Assembly: GCF_002975275.1 (NCBI RefSeq) | Contig: NZ_PCOQ01000019.1 | Location: 1 to 64,000 of the forward strand | Length of the DNA stretch: 64,000 nt | Direction: 5' to 3' | From: Achromobacter sp. MYb9 | Lineage (GTDB): Bacteria > Pseudomonadota > Gammaproteobacteria > Burkholderiales > Burkholderiaceae_B | In this document: positions 1 to 8,739 of the stretch, in pieces | Layout: every line of letters begins with the position of its first letter | Numbering within the stretch: position 1 is the stretch's first letter | Notes under the pieces: model-generated | Databases searched by the model: none | What the model saw: the letters and a program-made list of their open reading frames with translations, nothing else | Told to the model about the DNA's origin: nothing | Position numbers and translations under genes: made by a program

Positions 1-3000
1 GGGTTCGCCGGGGTGGGGGCGGCCGGTTTTGTAGTCGACGATCAGCCAGCCGTCTTCGGTGCTGAGCGCCAGGTCGATGACGGAAACTTTGCCGGCGGCG
101 TCGATCAGGGGCCATTCGCGGCGGGCGCCGGATTGGGATAGCAGCCACAGACCGCGGTCGTCCGCCAGCGTGGCTTGCAGGGTGTCCAGCACGGCTTCGG
201 CAGCGGCGTCGGCCTGGCTGGCGGGGATGCCGGCTCTTGTCAGTTGGCGGCGCATCGCGGGGAGGCGGTCCGCCAGGGCCTCGGGCGGCCACGCGTGCAC
301 CCCATCCTGGCCGATGCGGGCCAGCCAGGCGTGCGCCAGGGTGCCGATGGCGGCGTCGTAGCCGGCTTCCAGTTGCCAGGCGGGATGTTCGCTGCCGTCG
401 CCCCAGGCGCCCCGAGCGGCCGCGCCGAAGCCGGGGCTGACCGTGATGTCGGACAAGCGCGCCAATTGCGCCAGGCCCTCGCTGGCCACCCGACGCAACG
501 GTTCGCCTTGCCATTCCGGGCCGTCGACGGCGTCGGGTTCTGGCTCGCCCTGCATCGACGGCGGGACCGGCGTTTCCAGGCACGGCCACAAGCGGCCCAG
601 CAGGCTGGCCGACGGAGGAGGCTTGACCTGGCCGGTGGCCTCGTCCAGCGACACGTGTCCCACCAGATGCAGGCGCTTGCGTGCCCGCGTGGCGGCGACG
701 TACAGCAGGCGGTCGATTTCATAGGACGCACGGCGCGCCTCACGCGCGCCCAGATAGCGCGACACCGGATCCGCTTCGGTTTCCGCGCGCGGCTTGACCG
801 GGCCGAACAGCACGCGGCGGCCGCTTTGCTCGAAGCGCACCAGCGGCGCCTGGTCGCCGCGCGGGGCGCGGTGCAGGCCGTACAGGATGACGGTTTCGAA
901 CTGCAAGCCCTTGGACTTGTGCATGGTCATGATTTCGACCGCGCCATCATCTTCGTCCGCCGCGTCGGGCGAGGCAAACAGGCGCGAGATGCCGGCGTCC
1001 AGCGCGGCGGGGTCGATGCCGCCGTGCGGCGCCAGGCGCTCGACCAACTGGAACAGGCTTTCCGCGTCGTTGGCCACCGACAGGCCGGCATACAGCGCCG
1101 GGCCGCCCAGGCGACGCCACAACGATTCGACCCAGGCCGCAAACGGCATTGCGCCCGAATCATTGCGCTTATCCAGCAAGATGGACGCGACCTGGCGCAG
1201 CCGCGCGAATTCGTCGGCGCTGAGCAGCGCCTGCGCCGACGGCGATTCGGGCGCGGCGGGCGCCGCGTCGAACAGGGAGCCTTGCGGCGCCGTATCGGCC
1301 GCGGCGGGCAACGTCGGCCGCGCCAAGCGCAACGCGCGTTCCAGCAGCACCGGCACCGGGGTGATGTGATCATCGCCGAACAGACGCTGCAGGGACGTCA
1401 AGGTCAGGCCGCAGTATGGCGCGCGCAACACCGAGAGCCACGCCAGCCGGTCGCCCTGATGCGATAGCGCGCGGACGAGTTGCACCAGGTCGGCCACCAC
1501 GGGACGCAGGGCCAGCGGCACCAGGTCCACGGCGCGGCAACGGATGCCCTCTTGCGCCAGCCGGCGCGTCAGGTTGCCCAAATGGCTGCGGGCGCGCACC
1601 AGCACGGCGACCGGATGCTTGGCGCCCTTGTGATCGGCCAACGCCTGGCGCACCAGCCCCACCGCGATGTCTTCGGCCTGCGCGTCGGCAGGCGTCGCGC
1701 CGGCGCGCGACCAGACCGGATGAAAGCGCACGGCAGGCTCGGGCAACGCGTCGTGGAAGGCGGTGGACGGGCTGTACGCGATGGCGCCCGCGGCGGCGTC
1801 GCTGCGTTTGGGCAGCAACGACACGAAAGACTGGTTCACCCAATCCACGATGCCCGCCTGCGAGCGGAAGTTGTCGGTCAGGTTCAGGAAGTCGGGGCGC
1901 AGTTCACCCACGCCGATGTCCGCCACTTCCAGGAACAGCCCCACTTCGGCTTTGCGGAAACGATAGATGGACTGCATCGGGTCGCCCACCAGGAACAGGG
2001 TGCGTCCGTCACCCTGTTGCCAGCCCGAGGTCAGCGTGCGCAGCAGGTCCAGCTGCGTCTGGCTGGTGTCCTGGAATTCGTCGATCAGCAAATGGCGGAT
2101 GGACGCATCCAGCTTCAACAGCAATTCGCCTGGATCGTCGGCGCTACCCAACGCCGAGGCGGCGCGTTGCGCGATCTCGATGAAATCGACCTCGCCCGTA
2201 TCCGCGAAACGCAGGCGCAACTGCGCCACCGCCAGCGCCAGCGTCATCAGTTGGGCGCCCAGCACTTCCCATTGCGCATCAGTGAAACGCGGCTCGGGGA
2301 TGTCGCGCACGGCATTCAGGCGGCGCACCCAGGGGGCCTGCGCGTCGGCCGCTTCCAGCCACGCCACGAAGGGTTCCTTGTGCGCACACTTGGCAGGGAA
2401 ACCCAGATTTTTGTTGACCGTCTTGCGCAAGCTGCCGGTGCCGGTCAGCAGCAGGTGCGCCACCGCGCGCCACTGGTCCAGCACCTCGGCATCCGGCGGC
2501 AACTCCTCCGCCCAGTCCAGCAGCGGCAGCAGCTTGTTGTCGTCATCGCCGTCCTGCAGATGGGTCGCGGCCAGCCGGGCCGGGCCGCACAGCGCGTCGG
2601 CCCAGCCGTAAGGCATGGCTTCGCAGAGCGCATCCAGGTCTTCGCCGATTGCCTCGGCCAGCATGGCCTCCATGCCCGCGCGGTCAGACCCGTGGCGCAG
2701 CAGCGGCAACCATTGATCGCGCTGGCCCAGCATGTCGGCAATGGCGTCCTTGGCCGCCTGCACGTCCACGTCCAGATGCTGCAGCAGGACGCGCACGGCG
2801 TCGTATTCGTCGGCCAGGTCCAGCGTGGCCCGCGCCGCCGCTTCGTAGTTTGCGCGGGCGTCATCGGTGATCTCAGGCATGCCCCCCAGCTCGGACAGCC
2901 ACGGCATGCTGCGCACCAGACCCGCACAGAATGAGTCGATGGTGCGGATGGCCAGGCGCGCCGGATGGTCCAGCAGATGCCAGCCCTGCTCTTCGTTGCG

Positions 3001-3303
3001 CGCCAACGCGGCGCGGGCCAGTTCCCAGCTGCGGCGTTCGTGCATGGCCTCGGGCGGGCCGTCCAGCCCGCGCCGCAGCTTGCTCAGCACGCGCGCGTGC
3101 ATTTCCGAGGCCGCCTTGCGCGTGAACGTGATGGCCACGATCTCTTCCGGACGGTTCACCGTGGCCAGCAAGGCCAGGATGCGGTCGGTCAGCAGTTCGG
3201 TCTTGCCGGATCCGGCCGGCGCCTGCACCAGGAATGAACGGGTCGGGTCCAGCGCGTCGGTGCGTGCAGCGTGATCCTGCGGTAGGCGTTCTTGTTCAGC
3301 CAT
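1..3303 (-). CDS. addA: AddA-like UvrD helicase/nuclease, 3' end cut by window edge
   Basis: ATP-dependent helicase and nuclease of the AddA/RecB type, expected to process double-strand breaks for RecA-dependent repair. Read from ATG at 3303, it stays open to the left edge, so at least 1,101 residues are coded and the C-terminus is missing. Seen: Walker A APAGSGKT at residues 28-35, Walker B-type DEFQDTSQ near 408, helicase motif LVGDPMQSIYR near 438, and the nuclease motif VDYKTG near 1090. The last one marks the RecB/AddA-type C-terminal nuclease domain. The gene starts 3 bases after the stop of the partner nuclease gene, so the two are surely co-transcribed and probably form one complex. 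The long open frames on the opposite strand here have no recognisable domain and are GC-driven shadows. Confidence 0.93.
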   Translation of the reverse strand, partial: MAEQERLPQDHAARTDALDPTRSFLVQAPAGSGKTELLTDRILALLATVNRPEEIVAITFTRKAASEMHARVLSKLRRGLDGPPEAMHERRSWELARAALARNEEQGWHLLDHPARLAIRTIDSFCAGLVRSMPWLSELGGMPEITDDARANYEAAARATLDLADEYDAVRVLLQHLDVDVQAAKDAIADMLGQRDQWLPLLRHGSDRAGMEAMLAEAIGEDLDALCEAMPYGWADALCGPARLAATHLQDGDDDNKLLPLLDWAEELPPDAEVLDQWRAVAHLLLTGTGSLRKTVNKNLGFPAKCAHKEPFVAWLEAADAQAPWVRRLNAVRDIPEPRFTDAQWEVLGAQLMTLALAVAQLRLRFADTGEVDFIEIAQRAASALGSADDPGELLLKLDASIRHLLIDEFQDTSQTQLDLLRTLTSGWQQGDGRTLFLVGDPMQSIYRFRKAEVGLFLEVADIGVGELRPDFLNLTDNFRSQAGIVDWVNQSFVSLLPKRSDAAAGAIAYSPSTAFHDALPEPAVRFHPVWSRAGATPADAQAEDIAVGLVRQALADHKGAKHPVAVLVRARSHLGNLTRRLAQEGIRCRAVDLVPLALRPVVADLVQLVRALSHQGDRLAWLSVLRAPYCGLTLTSLQRLFGDDHITPVPVLLERALRLARPTLPAAADTAPQGSLFDAAPAAPESPSAQALLSADEFARLRQVASILLDKRNDSGAMPFAAWVESLWRRLGGPALYAGLSVANDAESLFQLVERLAPHGGIDPAALDAGISRLFASPDAADEDDGAVEIMTMHKSKGLQFETVILYGLHRAPRGDQAPLVRFEQSGRRVLFGPVKPRAETEADPVSRYLGAREARRASYEIDRLLYVAATRARKRLHLVGHVSLDEATGQVKPPPSASLLGRLWPCLETPVPPSMQGEPEPDAVDGPEWQGEPLRRVASEGLAQLARLSDITVSPGFGAAARGAWGDGSEHPAWQLEAGYDAAIGTLAHAWLARIGQDGVHAWPPEALADRLPAMRRQLTRAGIPASQADAAAEAVLDTLQATLADDRGLWLLSQSGARREWPLIDAAGKVSVIDLALSTEDGWLIVDYKTGRPHPGEP

Positions 3304-3306
3304 GGC

Positions 3307-5970
3307 TCATGCGTCCTCGTCGTCCAGATGCAAACGCAGGAACGGCAGTGCATCGCAGTATTTCAAATCATCCCGCCGGTAGGCCACATTGGCGGCCACC
3401 CCGGCGACGTATTCGTCGGCCAGCGCTTCGATCGCCACGCGCCAGCGCTGCCGGATCTCGGGCCACGACAGGCCGTCGAAGTACTTGCTGTCTTCGGCAA
3501 GCGTGACGCCAGGCACGCCCAGGTCTTCGTCGGCCAGACCTTGCGCGGCCACCTGGCGTGCGTGGATCTGCGCCAGCACCAGGCCGGCCACCTCGCCGCC
3601 CGCGGCATCCGCCAGCACCGACGCGTAGAACGGCAGTTGCACGTTTACCGGCCGGCTGCGAGACCAATCGGGTTCCGGCTTGGCGGCGGCCACGCCGGTC
3701 TTGTAGTCAACGATGACATTGCGGCCGTCGGCCAGGCTATCGATGCGGTCCAGCCGCAGTTTCAGGTTCAGCGCCCCACGCTGCCACTGGTGGCTCTTTT
3801 CGACCTGGGCGACGGCGAACGGCAGCCGCTGGGCCTCCATGTCCAGCCACGAGGCCAGCACCGCCCGGGCGCGCTGGCACTCCAGCGCTTTCAGCGCGGG
3901 CGCATAGTCCTTGAGTTCGTCGTCGGCGGCCTGGGCCACCGCCTGCTCCAGCAGCGCGGCAAGCCGGCCCGTGGCCAGGACCTCGTGCAAGGCCTCTTGG
4001 TCGGGCATCATGCCCCACACCAGCTCCAGCGCCTTGTGCAGGAACTGGCCGCGCACGTTCACCGTGGCCATGTCGGCATAAGGCGCCAGCTCGCGTCCGC
4101 CCAACCGGTGGCGCACAAACGCCCACAGCGGATTGCGCGCCTGCGTGTCCAGAACATCCAGGCCGCCGCCCCCGCGGTTTCCGGGGGCCAGCGGCGGGCC
4201 CTGATTGTCGTCCAGCGATTCCTGGGGCAACGCCGCCACTGCATCGGCCTCGGCCGGCGTCCAGTCCGTCAATGCGGCGCCGGCAATCAGCGGCGACGGC
4301 CGCAGTTCGCGCTCGCCATCCATATGGGCATGGCTGACGATGAGTTCGGGCGCGCATCGGCACAGCGCGGCGTACATGCCTTCGGCCCATTCGCGTTCGC
4401 GCTCGGGCGTGGCGCGCGGCGCTTTCGCCTGGCGCAACACGGCCAACGGCAATAGCGGGTTGGGCTTTGGCGACGCGGGCAACACATCGTCGGTCAAACC
4501 CAGCATCCAGACACCATCCCAATAGCCGCCTTCGGCTTCCAGCAAACCCAGCACGTCCAGGCGCGCCAGCGGATCGCGTTGCGGCTGGAACGACGCCGAC
4601 CGCGCCACGCTCTGCAACAGATTGACCGCCGCCACGCCGCCCAGCCGGCCAGCGGCCGGCGCCAACGCCGAAAAACTGCCCAGCGCGTCGCCCAGCGCGC
4701 CCATCACCTGGTAATCCACGCTGTCCAGCACCGCTTCGCCCGGAAAACCCAATGCCGTCAACGCGGCTTTCATGCGCAGCATCCAGACATCGCAGGTGGC
4801 TTGGCGGCCGCCCTGGGTCCAGATCTCCATCGCCTGATTCCAGGCTTGCGCCAAGGCCGGCGTATCGGCCAACTGCTTCTTCCAGTCGTGCGGACCGACA
4901 TGCCGCACGGCCTGCCGGCGCCAGCGCGCGTCGATCGCGGCCAGGCGCGCGCCGTCGCGCACGTCGCCCGCGCAATGCCCGGCCAGCAAGGCGGCGCCCA
5001 GCACCTCGACGCTGCAACCCTTGCCGGCGGCGCATTCGGCCAGCGCGCGCAGCCAGGCCAGCGCCGCGCGCGCCATTGGCCATTCATTCAACGGCCGGCC
5101 TACCGCCACGTTGAACGCATAGGCCGGCGCGCCGTCACGGCCCGCCAGCGCCTGGCTCAACACCCGCCGCGCGAAGGGGGATTCGGCTTCCAGTTGCGGC
5201 GACACGATGGCATAGCGCCCCTGCGGATTCGCCTTCAGATGGCTGGCCGCCCACGCCGCCGCTGCGCGCCATTCCGCCCCCTGGTCCGCGGCCTCGAACC
5301 GCCGCGCCGCCGTTTCGACGCGTTGCGCGTCGCGCCACTGCCCGACCTCGGTGCCTTGCGCTTCGAAAGCCAGGAGCAAGCGGCGAAAGCGCGGCGACAC
5401 ATCGGTGAATCCGGCCAGCACCAGTTGGGCGGGCGTGGCCAACCGGCCGTCCTCCAGGGCGCGCAGCACGCGGGCATAGCCCTGGTTCGCGTCCTCGGCG
5501 TCGATGGCGGCCAGCGCTTCGCGATAGCGCGCACGCCACCGGGCGAAGCCTCGGTACTCGTCGGTGTCTGCTCCAGACGGAACATGCAGATCCCATTCGT
5601 CCATCAGCAGATCGGCGTCCATGGACAGGCGCGCTGCCTGGCTGGCATCCAGCAGCACGCGTTCGGCCTCTTCCGCGCGGATGGCTTCCGTCCACACCAA
5701 CTGCGTGGCGAAACTGTCCAGCCGGTAGGCGGGCACATCGTCGTCCGCCTCGAAGGCCAACTCGTTGGCGGATTCCGCCAGCCAGGCCGACAACGGCAGA
5801 ATGCGCGGCAGTTCGCTGACCTGGCGCTCCTGGCGCAGCAGGCCGGCCAATTCAAGCGTCAAGCGGCGCGACAAGCGGTTGTTCACGGTCAACACCAGCG
5901 TGCCGGCGGCCGGCATGGCGCCGATGTCCGGTAGCGATAGATCAGGATAGGAAAGCGATGCGTCCTGCAT
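3307..5970 (-). CDS. AddB-like PD-(D/E)XK nuclease family protein
   Basis: Partner subunit of the adjacent UvrD-type helicase in a probable AddAB-like recombination nuclease. The protein has 887 residues. A C-terminal RecB-family nuclease motif, IVDYKTG, lies near residue 755, followed by the QLPFY segment typical of this fold. The N-terminal part (LVLTVNNRLSRRL) resembles the inactive helicase-like domain of AddB proteins; I see no intact Walker A. I chose ATG at 5970 over an in-frame GTG two codons upstream. Betaproteobacteria carry a family annotated simply as probable DNA repair protein in this position, and this is most likely a member. Confident in the nuclease fold and the pairing; less so in strict equivalence to Bacillus AddB. 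Confidence 0.88.
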   Translation of the reverse strand: MQDASLSYPDLSLPDIGAMPAAGTLVLTVNNRLSRRLTLELAGLLRQERQVSELPRILPLSAWLAESANELAFEADDDVPAYRLDSFATQLVWTEAIRAEEAERVLLDASQAARLSMDADLLMDEWDLHVPSGADTDEYRGFARWRARYREALAAIDAEDANQGYARVLRALEDGRLATPAQLVLAGFTDVSPRFRRLLLAFEAQGTEVGQWRDAQRVETAARRFEAADQGAEWRAAAAWAASHLKANPQGRYAIVSPQLEAESPFARRVLSQALAGRDGAPAYAFNVAVGRPLNEWPMARAALAWLRALAECAAGKGCSVEVLGAALLAGHCAGDVRDGARLAAIDARWRRQAVRHVGPHDWKKQLADTPALAQAWNQAMEIWTQGGRQATCDVWMLRMKAALTALGFPGEAVLDSVDYQVMGALGDALGSFSALAPAAGRLGGVAAVNLLQSVARSASFQPQRDPLARLDVLGLLEAEGGYWDGVWMLGLTDDVLPASPKPNPLLPLAVLRQAKAPRATPEREREWAEGMYAALCRCAPELIVSHAHMDGERELRPSPLIAGAALTDWTPAEADAVAALPQESLDDNQGPPLAPGNRGGGGLDVLDTQARNPLWAFVRHRLGGRELAPYADMATVNVRGQFLHKALELVWGMMPDQEALHEVLATGRLAALLEQAVAQAADDELKDYAPALKALECQRARAVLASWLDMEAQRLPFAVAQVEKSHQWQRGALNLKLRLDRIDSLADGRNVIVDYKTGVAAAKPEPDWSRSRPVNVQLPFYASVLADAAGGEVAGLVLAQIHARQVAAQGLADEDLGVPGVTLAEDSKYFDGLSWPEIRQRWRVAIEALADEYVAGVAANVAYRRDDLKYCDALPFLRLHLDDEDA

Positions 5971-6012
5971 GGGCACCTACAAAGCGCGTGCCGGGATGGC
6001 AGGCGCGGGCAA

Positions 6013-6043
6013 CAAAAAAAACGACGGAGGAAACTCCGTCGTA
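6013..6043 (-). terminator. Rho-independent terminator after the small membrane protein gene
   Basis: On the minus strand a 9-bp stem (ACGACGGAG / CTCCGTCGT, loop TTTC) is followed by a run of eight T. It lies 31 bases past the stop of the 52-residue gene and closes the MFS transcription unit. Confidence 0.85.
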
Positions 6044-6073
6044 GGATACCGCGAGCCGAGCAGCCGCAAGTGC

Positions 6074-6232
6074 CTAAAAGCCGCAGAGGGCCGCCAGGTT
6101 TTCCCAGTGAATTTGCATCTCGGGCGTGGTGTAGCCCCAGAACGCCAGACCCAGCACCGCCGCCAGTGCCAGCACACCCACGGCGCGCCAGGCCCGGTGG
6201 CGGCGGACGGCGGGAGGATCTACCGAGGTCAT
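6074..6232 (-). CDS. 52-residue single-pass membrane protein, unknown function
   Basis: Small open frame of 52 codons starting with ATG at 6232 and ending in TAG. The start is preceded by GGAG eight bases upstream. The N-terminus is basic (VRRHRAWR), followed by one hydrophobic segment of about 17 residues (VGVLALAAVLGLAFWGY, residues 18-34) and a short polar tail ending in CGF. This suggests one inner-membrane helix. It sits 52 bases behind the MFS transporter stop on the same strand and is followed at once by a clear intrinsic terminator, so it is probably the last gene of that unit. The start signal, coding-like composition and terminator support it as a real gene. I do not recognise a family; a role as a small partner of the transporter is only a guess. 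Confidence 0.7.
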   Translation of the reverse strand: MTSVDPPAVRRHRAWRAVGVLALAAVLGLAFWGYTTPEMQIHWENLAALCGF

Positions 6233-6284
6233 GGGCGGGTCTCCGGAAAGCGGGTTCGAGGCGGGCGGGCCAGTCGCGCCGGCC

Positions 6285-7496
6285 TCATGCCGACGCGGGG
6301 CGCGGCGCCACCGGCGTCACCGGTTGTTCACGCACGGGCAGGCAGAGCAGCGCCGCAACCACGGCCAGCATCACGCCCAGCCACCAGACCATATCGTAGT
6401 TGCCCGTCTTGGCGTAGGCGTAACCGCCCAGCCAGACACCGATGAAGCTGCCCAACTGGTGTCCCAGGAAGACGATGCCCGACAAGGTGGCGGCATAGCG
6501 CAACCCGTAGATCTGCCCGATCAGCCCCTGCGTGAGCGGCACCGTGCCCAGCCAGAACAGGCCCATCCACGCCGCAAAGGCATAAAGCACCCACGCGGAC
6601 AGGGGCATGGCCAACAGCAGCAAGATGCCGAAGGCGCGCATGAAGTACACCACCGCCAGCAAGCGTTTCTTACTGTATTTGCCACCCAGCTTGCCCGCAT
6701 AGAACGAGCCCAGCACGTTGAACAGGCCGATCAACGCCACTGCAGTCGCGCCCTGCCCCGCCGTCAGGCCGCCGTCGGTCACGTAGGCCGGCAGGTGCAG
6801 CGTGATGAAGGCGGTGTGGAAGCCGCAGACGAAGTAGCTCCAGAACAGGAAGTGGAACGAGGGGTGGCGTACCGCCTGCCGCACGGCCGAGGCCAGCGAC
6901 TGCTGCGGCCCGGTCTGCGCTTGCGGACGGCCGCGCAAAAAATAGGCCAGCGGCGCGGCGCAAGCCACGAACAGCGATAGCACCCACAGCGCGCCCGACC
7001 AATCCATGCCGGTGATCAAGGCCTGCCCGGTGGGCACCACGGCGAACTGGCCCAGCGAACCCCCGGCGCTGGCAATCCCCATCGCCGTGCTTCGGTAGGC
7101 CGGCGGCACGGCGCGCGCCACGACCGGCAGGATCACCGGAAAGGTGGTGCCCGCCTGGCCCAGCCCCACCAGCACGCCGGCGGTCAGGTAAAGCGTGGTC
7201 TCGTCGGTGGCGAAGCGCGTGCCGATCATGCCCAGCATGTACAGCACGGCGCCCAGCGCGATGGTGCGTCCCGACCCGTAGCGGTCGGCCAGGATGCCCA
7301 TGAAGATGCACGCCACGCCCCACACCAGGTTCTGCAGGGCGAAGGCCATCGAAAACACTTCGCGGCCCCAGCCGTGCGCCAGGCCCATCGGCTGCATGAA
7401 CAGGCCAAAGGTCGCGCGCACGCCCATGGCAAGCAGCACGACCAAGGTGCCCAGGATGATGGTGCGGGTGGAAATCGTATCGGTTTGACTAGACAT
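6285..7496 (-). CDS. MFS transporter, monocarboxylate-like
   Basis: Twelve-helix major facilitator protein of 403 residues. The N-terminal half has a long hydrophobic series with the loop motif GILADRYGSGR, the MFS motif A-like sequence after helix 2. A second related loop, GKLGGKYSKKR, follows helix 8. The closest recognised type is the monocarboxylate or aromatic-acid transporter group, but the substrate cannot be read from the sequence. I start it at ATG 7496 (MSSQTDT); in-frame codons upstream extend to 7652 but add a non-hydrophobic stretch. It is transcribed away from the nitronate monooxygenase gene, and the shared intergenic region carries a 17-bp palindrome also found at two other promoters of this block, suggesting MarR-type control. 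Confidence 0.9.
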   Translation of the reverse strand: MSSQTDTISTRTIILGTLVVLLAMGVRATFGLFMQPMGLAHGWGREVFSMAFALQNLVWGVACIFMGILADRYGSGRTIALGAVLYMLGMIGTRFATDETTLYLTAGVLVGLGQAGTTFPVILPVVARAVPPAYRSTAMGIASAGGSLGQFAVVPTGQALITGMDWSGALWVLSLFVACAAPLAYFLRGRPQAQTGPQQSLASAVRQAVRHPSFHFLFWSYFVCGFHTAFITLHLPAYVTDGGLTAGQGATAVALIGLFNVLGSFYAGKLGGKYSKKRLLAVVYFMRAFGILLLLAMPLSAWVLYAFAAWMGLFWLGTVPLTQGLIGQIYGLRYAATLSGIVFLGHQLGSFIGVWLGGYAYAKTGNYDMVWWLGVMLAVVAALLCLPVREQPVTPVAPRPASA

Positions 7497-7660
7497 GAAA
7501 CCCGTGTCTCGTTGTTGTATGGGTTTGCGTCCCCTCCTCGGGACGACCCGCACATCATATACAAGTCCCCCGTGGCGCATCGGTAATAGCCATGCTGCCG
7601 CGTCGCGTTTTGTCCCGGACGGATCCGCTAGCAAGCCGTCGAATCCTCGCATCGAAATAT

Positions 7661-7677
7661 AGTTGATATTATCAACT
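7661..7677. promoter_or_regulatory. 17-bp perfect palindrome, probable MarR operator
   Basis: AGTTGATATTATCAACT is a perfect inverted repeat around one central base. It sits between the divergent MFS and nitronate monooxygenase genes. The core TTGAT-N3-ATCAA recurs at 11738 and, with one mismatch, at 15815. Its size and symmetry fit the MarR protein encoded at 11791. Confidence 0.7.
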
Positions 7678-7717
7678 ACTTGACCGAAAATGGGCTTTTC
7701 CCCACGGCAGGTAGGCC

Positions 7718-8671
7718 ATGATTCTGCAAACTCCGCTGACCCGATTGCTGGGCACGCGCTATCCGATCATCCAGGGCGGCATGAGCTGGGCATCGTCCAA
7801 CGCGGCGCTGGCGCTGGCAGTATCCCGCGCGGGCGGACTGGGCGTCATCGCCGCCGGCCCGATGTACCCCGAGGCGCTGCTGGCCGCCGTGCGCGAGGTG
7901 CGCCGCGGCACCGACGCGCCGTTCGCCGTCAACATCCCGCTGTACAACAAGCGCGCCCAGGAACACATGGACATTGCCATCGCGGAAGGCGTGCCGGTGA
8001 TCATCGCGTCACAGGGCGGGCCTCAAAAGCATATCGGCCGCGCGCGCGATGCGGGCATCAAATGGCTGCAAGTGGTGGCAAGCCCGCTGCATGCCGAGAA
8101 AGCACAGGCCGCGGGAGTGGACGCCGTCATCGCCGTGGGCCTGGAAGCGGGCGGCCACCCCGGGCCGGACGAAATCGGTCTGCAGGTGCTGGTGCGCGCC
8201 ACGGTGCGCCGCGTGTCGTTGCCGGTCGTGGCCGCGGGTGGCATTGCCGATGGCGCCGGGATCGCCGCCGCGCTGTGCCTGGGCGCGGCGGGCGCGCAAT
8301 TGGGCACCCGTTTTTTGCTGACGCCCGAAGCCGGCGTGCACGCAGACTACAAAACCGCCGTGCTGGCCGCCGGCGTGGCCGACACCACGCTGGTCGGCCG
8401 CGGACGGTCGCCGGTGCGGATGCTGCGCAACACGTTCGCCCGCCAGTATCTGGCGTCCGAACGCGGCAGCGACGACACCGCGCTGGATGCGCTGTTCGCG
8501 GTCAGTTCGCTGAAACAAGCGGCCCATGACGGCGACGTCGAAGGCGGCAAGGTCGAAGCCGGACAAAGTGCGGGATTGATCGACCGCCTGCAGCCCGCAG
8601 GCGAACTGGTGCAGCAACTGGTGGACGAGACGCGCGACGCCCTGGCGCGCGCCGCAGCGCTGGCCGGCTGA
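7718..8671 (+). CDS. Nitronate monooxygenase / FabK-like flavoprotein
   Basis: TIM-barrel FMN enzyme of 317 residues in the nitronate monooxygenase (2-nitropropane dioxygenase) family, which includes the enoyl-ACP reductase FabK. Seen: the N-terminal YPIIQGGMSW, the glycine-rich AGGLGVIAAG, GLEAGGHPG in the middle with the conserved histidine, and the FMN phosphate region AAGGIADG followed by LGAAGAQLGTRFL. This last pattern is diagnostic for the family. Known members oxidise alkyl nitronates or reduce enoyl thioesters, and many are misassigned, so the physiological substrate is uncertain. The gene faces away from the MFS transporter across a region with a MarR-type palindrome, so it is likely induced together with the acyl-CoA genes to its right. 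Confidence 0.87.
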   Translation: MILQTPLTRLLGTRYPIIQGGMSWASSNAALALAVSRAGGLGVIAAGPMYPEALLAAVREVRRGTDAPFAVNIPLYNKRAQEHMDIAIAEGVPVIIASQGGPQKHIGRARDAGIKWLQVVASPLHAEKAQAAGVDAVIAVGLEAGGHPGPDEIGLQVLVRATVRRVSLPVVAAGGIADGAGIAAALCLGAAGAQLGTRFLLTPEAGVHADYKTAVLAAGVADTTLVGRGRSPVRMLRNTFARQYLASERGSDDTALDALFAVSSLKQAAHDGDVEGGKVEAGQSAGLIDRLQPAGELVQQLVDETRDALARAAALAG

Positions 8672-8678
8672 AAACAAG

Positions 8679-8701
8679 GAAGCCGCCCAAAGGGCGGCTT
8701 C
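8679..8701. terminator. Hairpin between convergent genes
   Basis: GAAGCCGCCC-AAAG-GGCGGCTTC, ten and nine bases per arm, directly after the monooxygenase stop and before the end of the convergent Bug gene. There is no T-run, so termination efficiency is uncertain. Confidence 0.5.
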
Positions 8702-8739
8702 GATGGCCCACGCCCGCAGCGTGACGCCGACTTCTTCGC

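Noticed and set aside
175..2934. Long plus-strand open frames opposite the helicase gene
   Set aside because: Arg/Ala/Gly-rich translations without domains, overlapping a gene with complete helicase motifs on the other strand. They come from high GC.
5977..6177. 66-codon minus-strand frame near 6100
   Set aside because: Wrong phase; it overlaps the better supported 52-residue gene and runs through its terminator.
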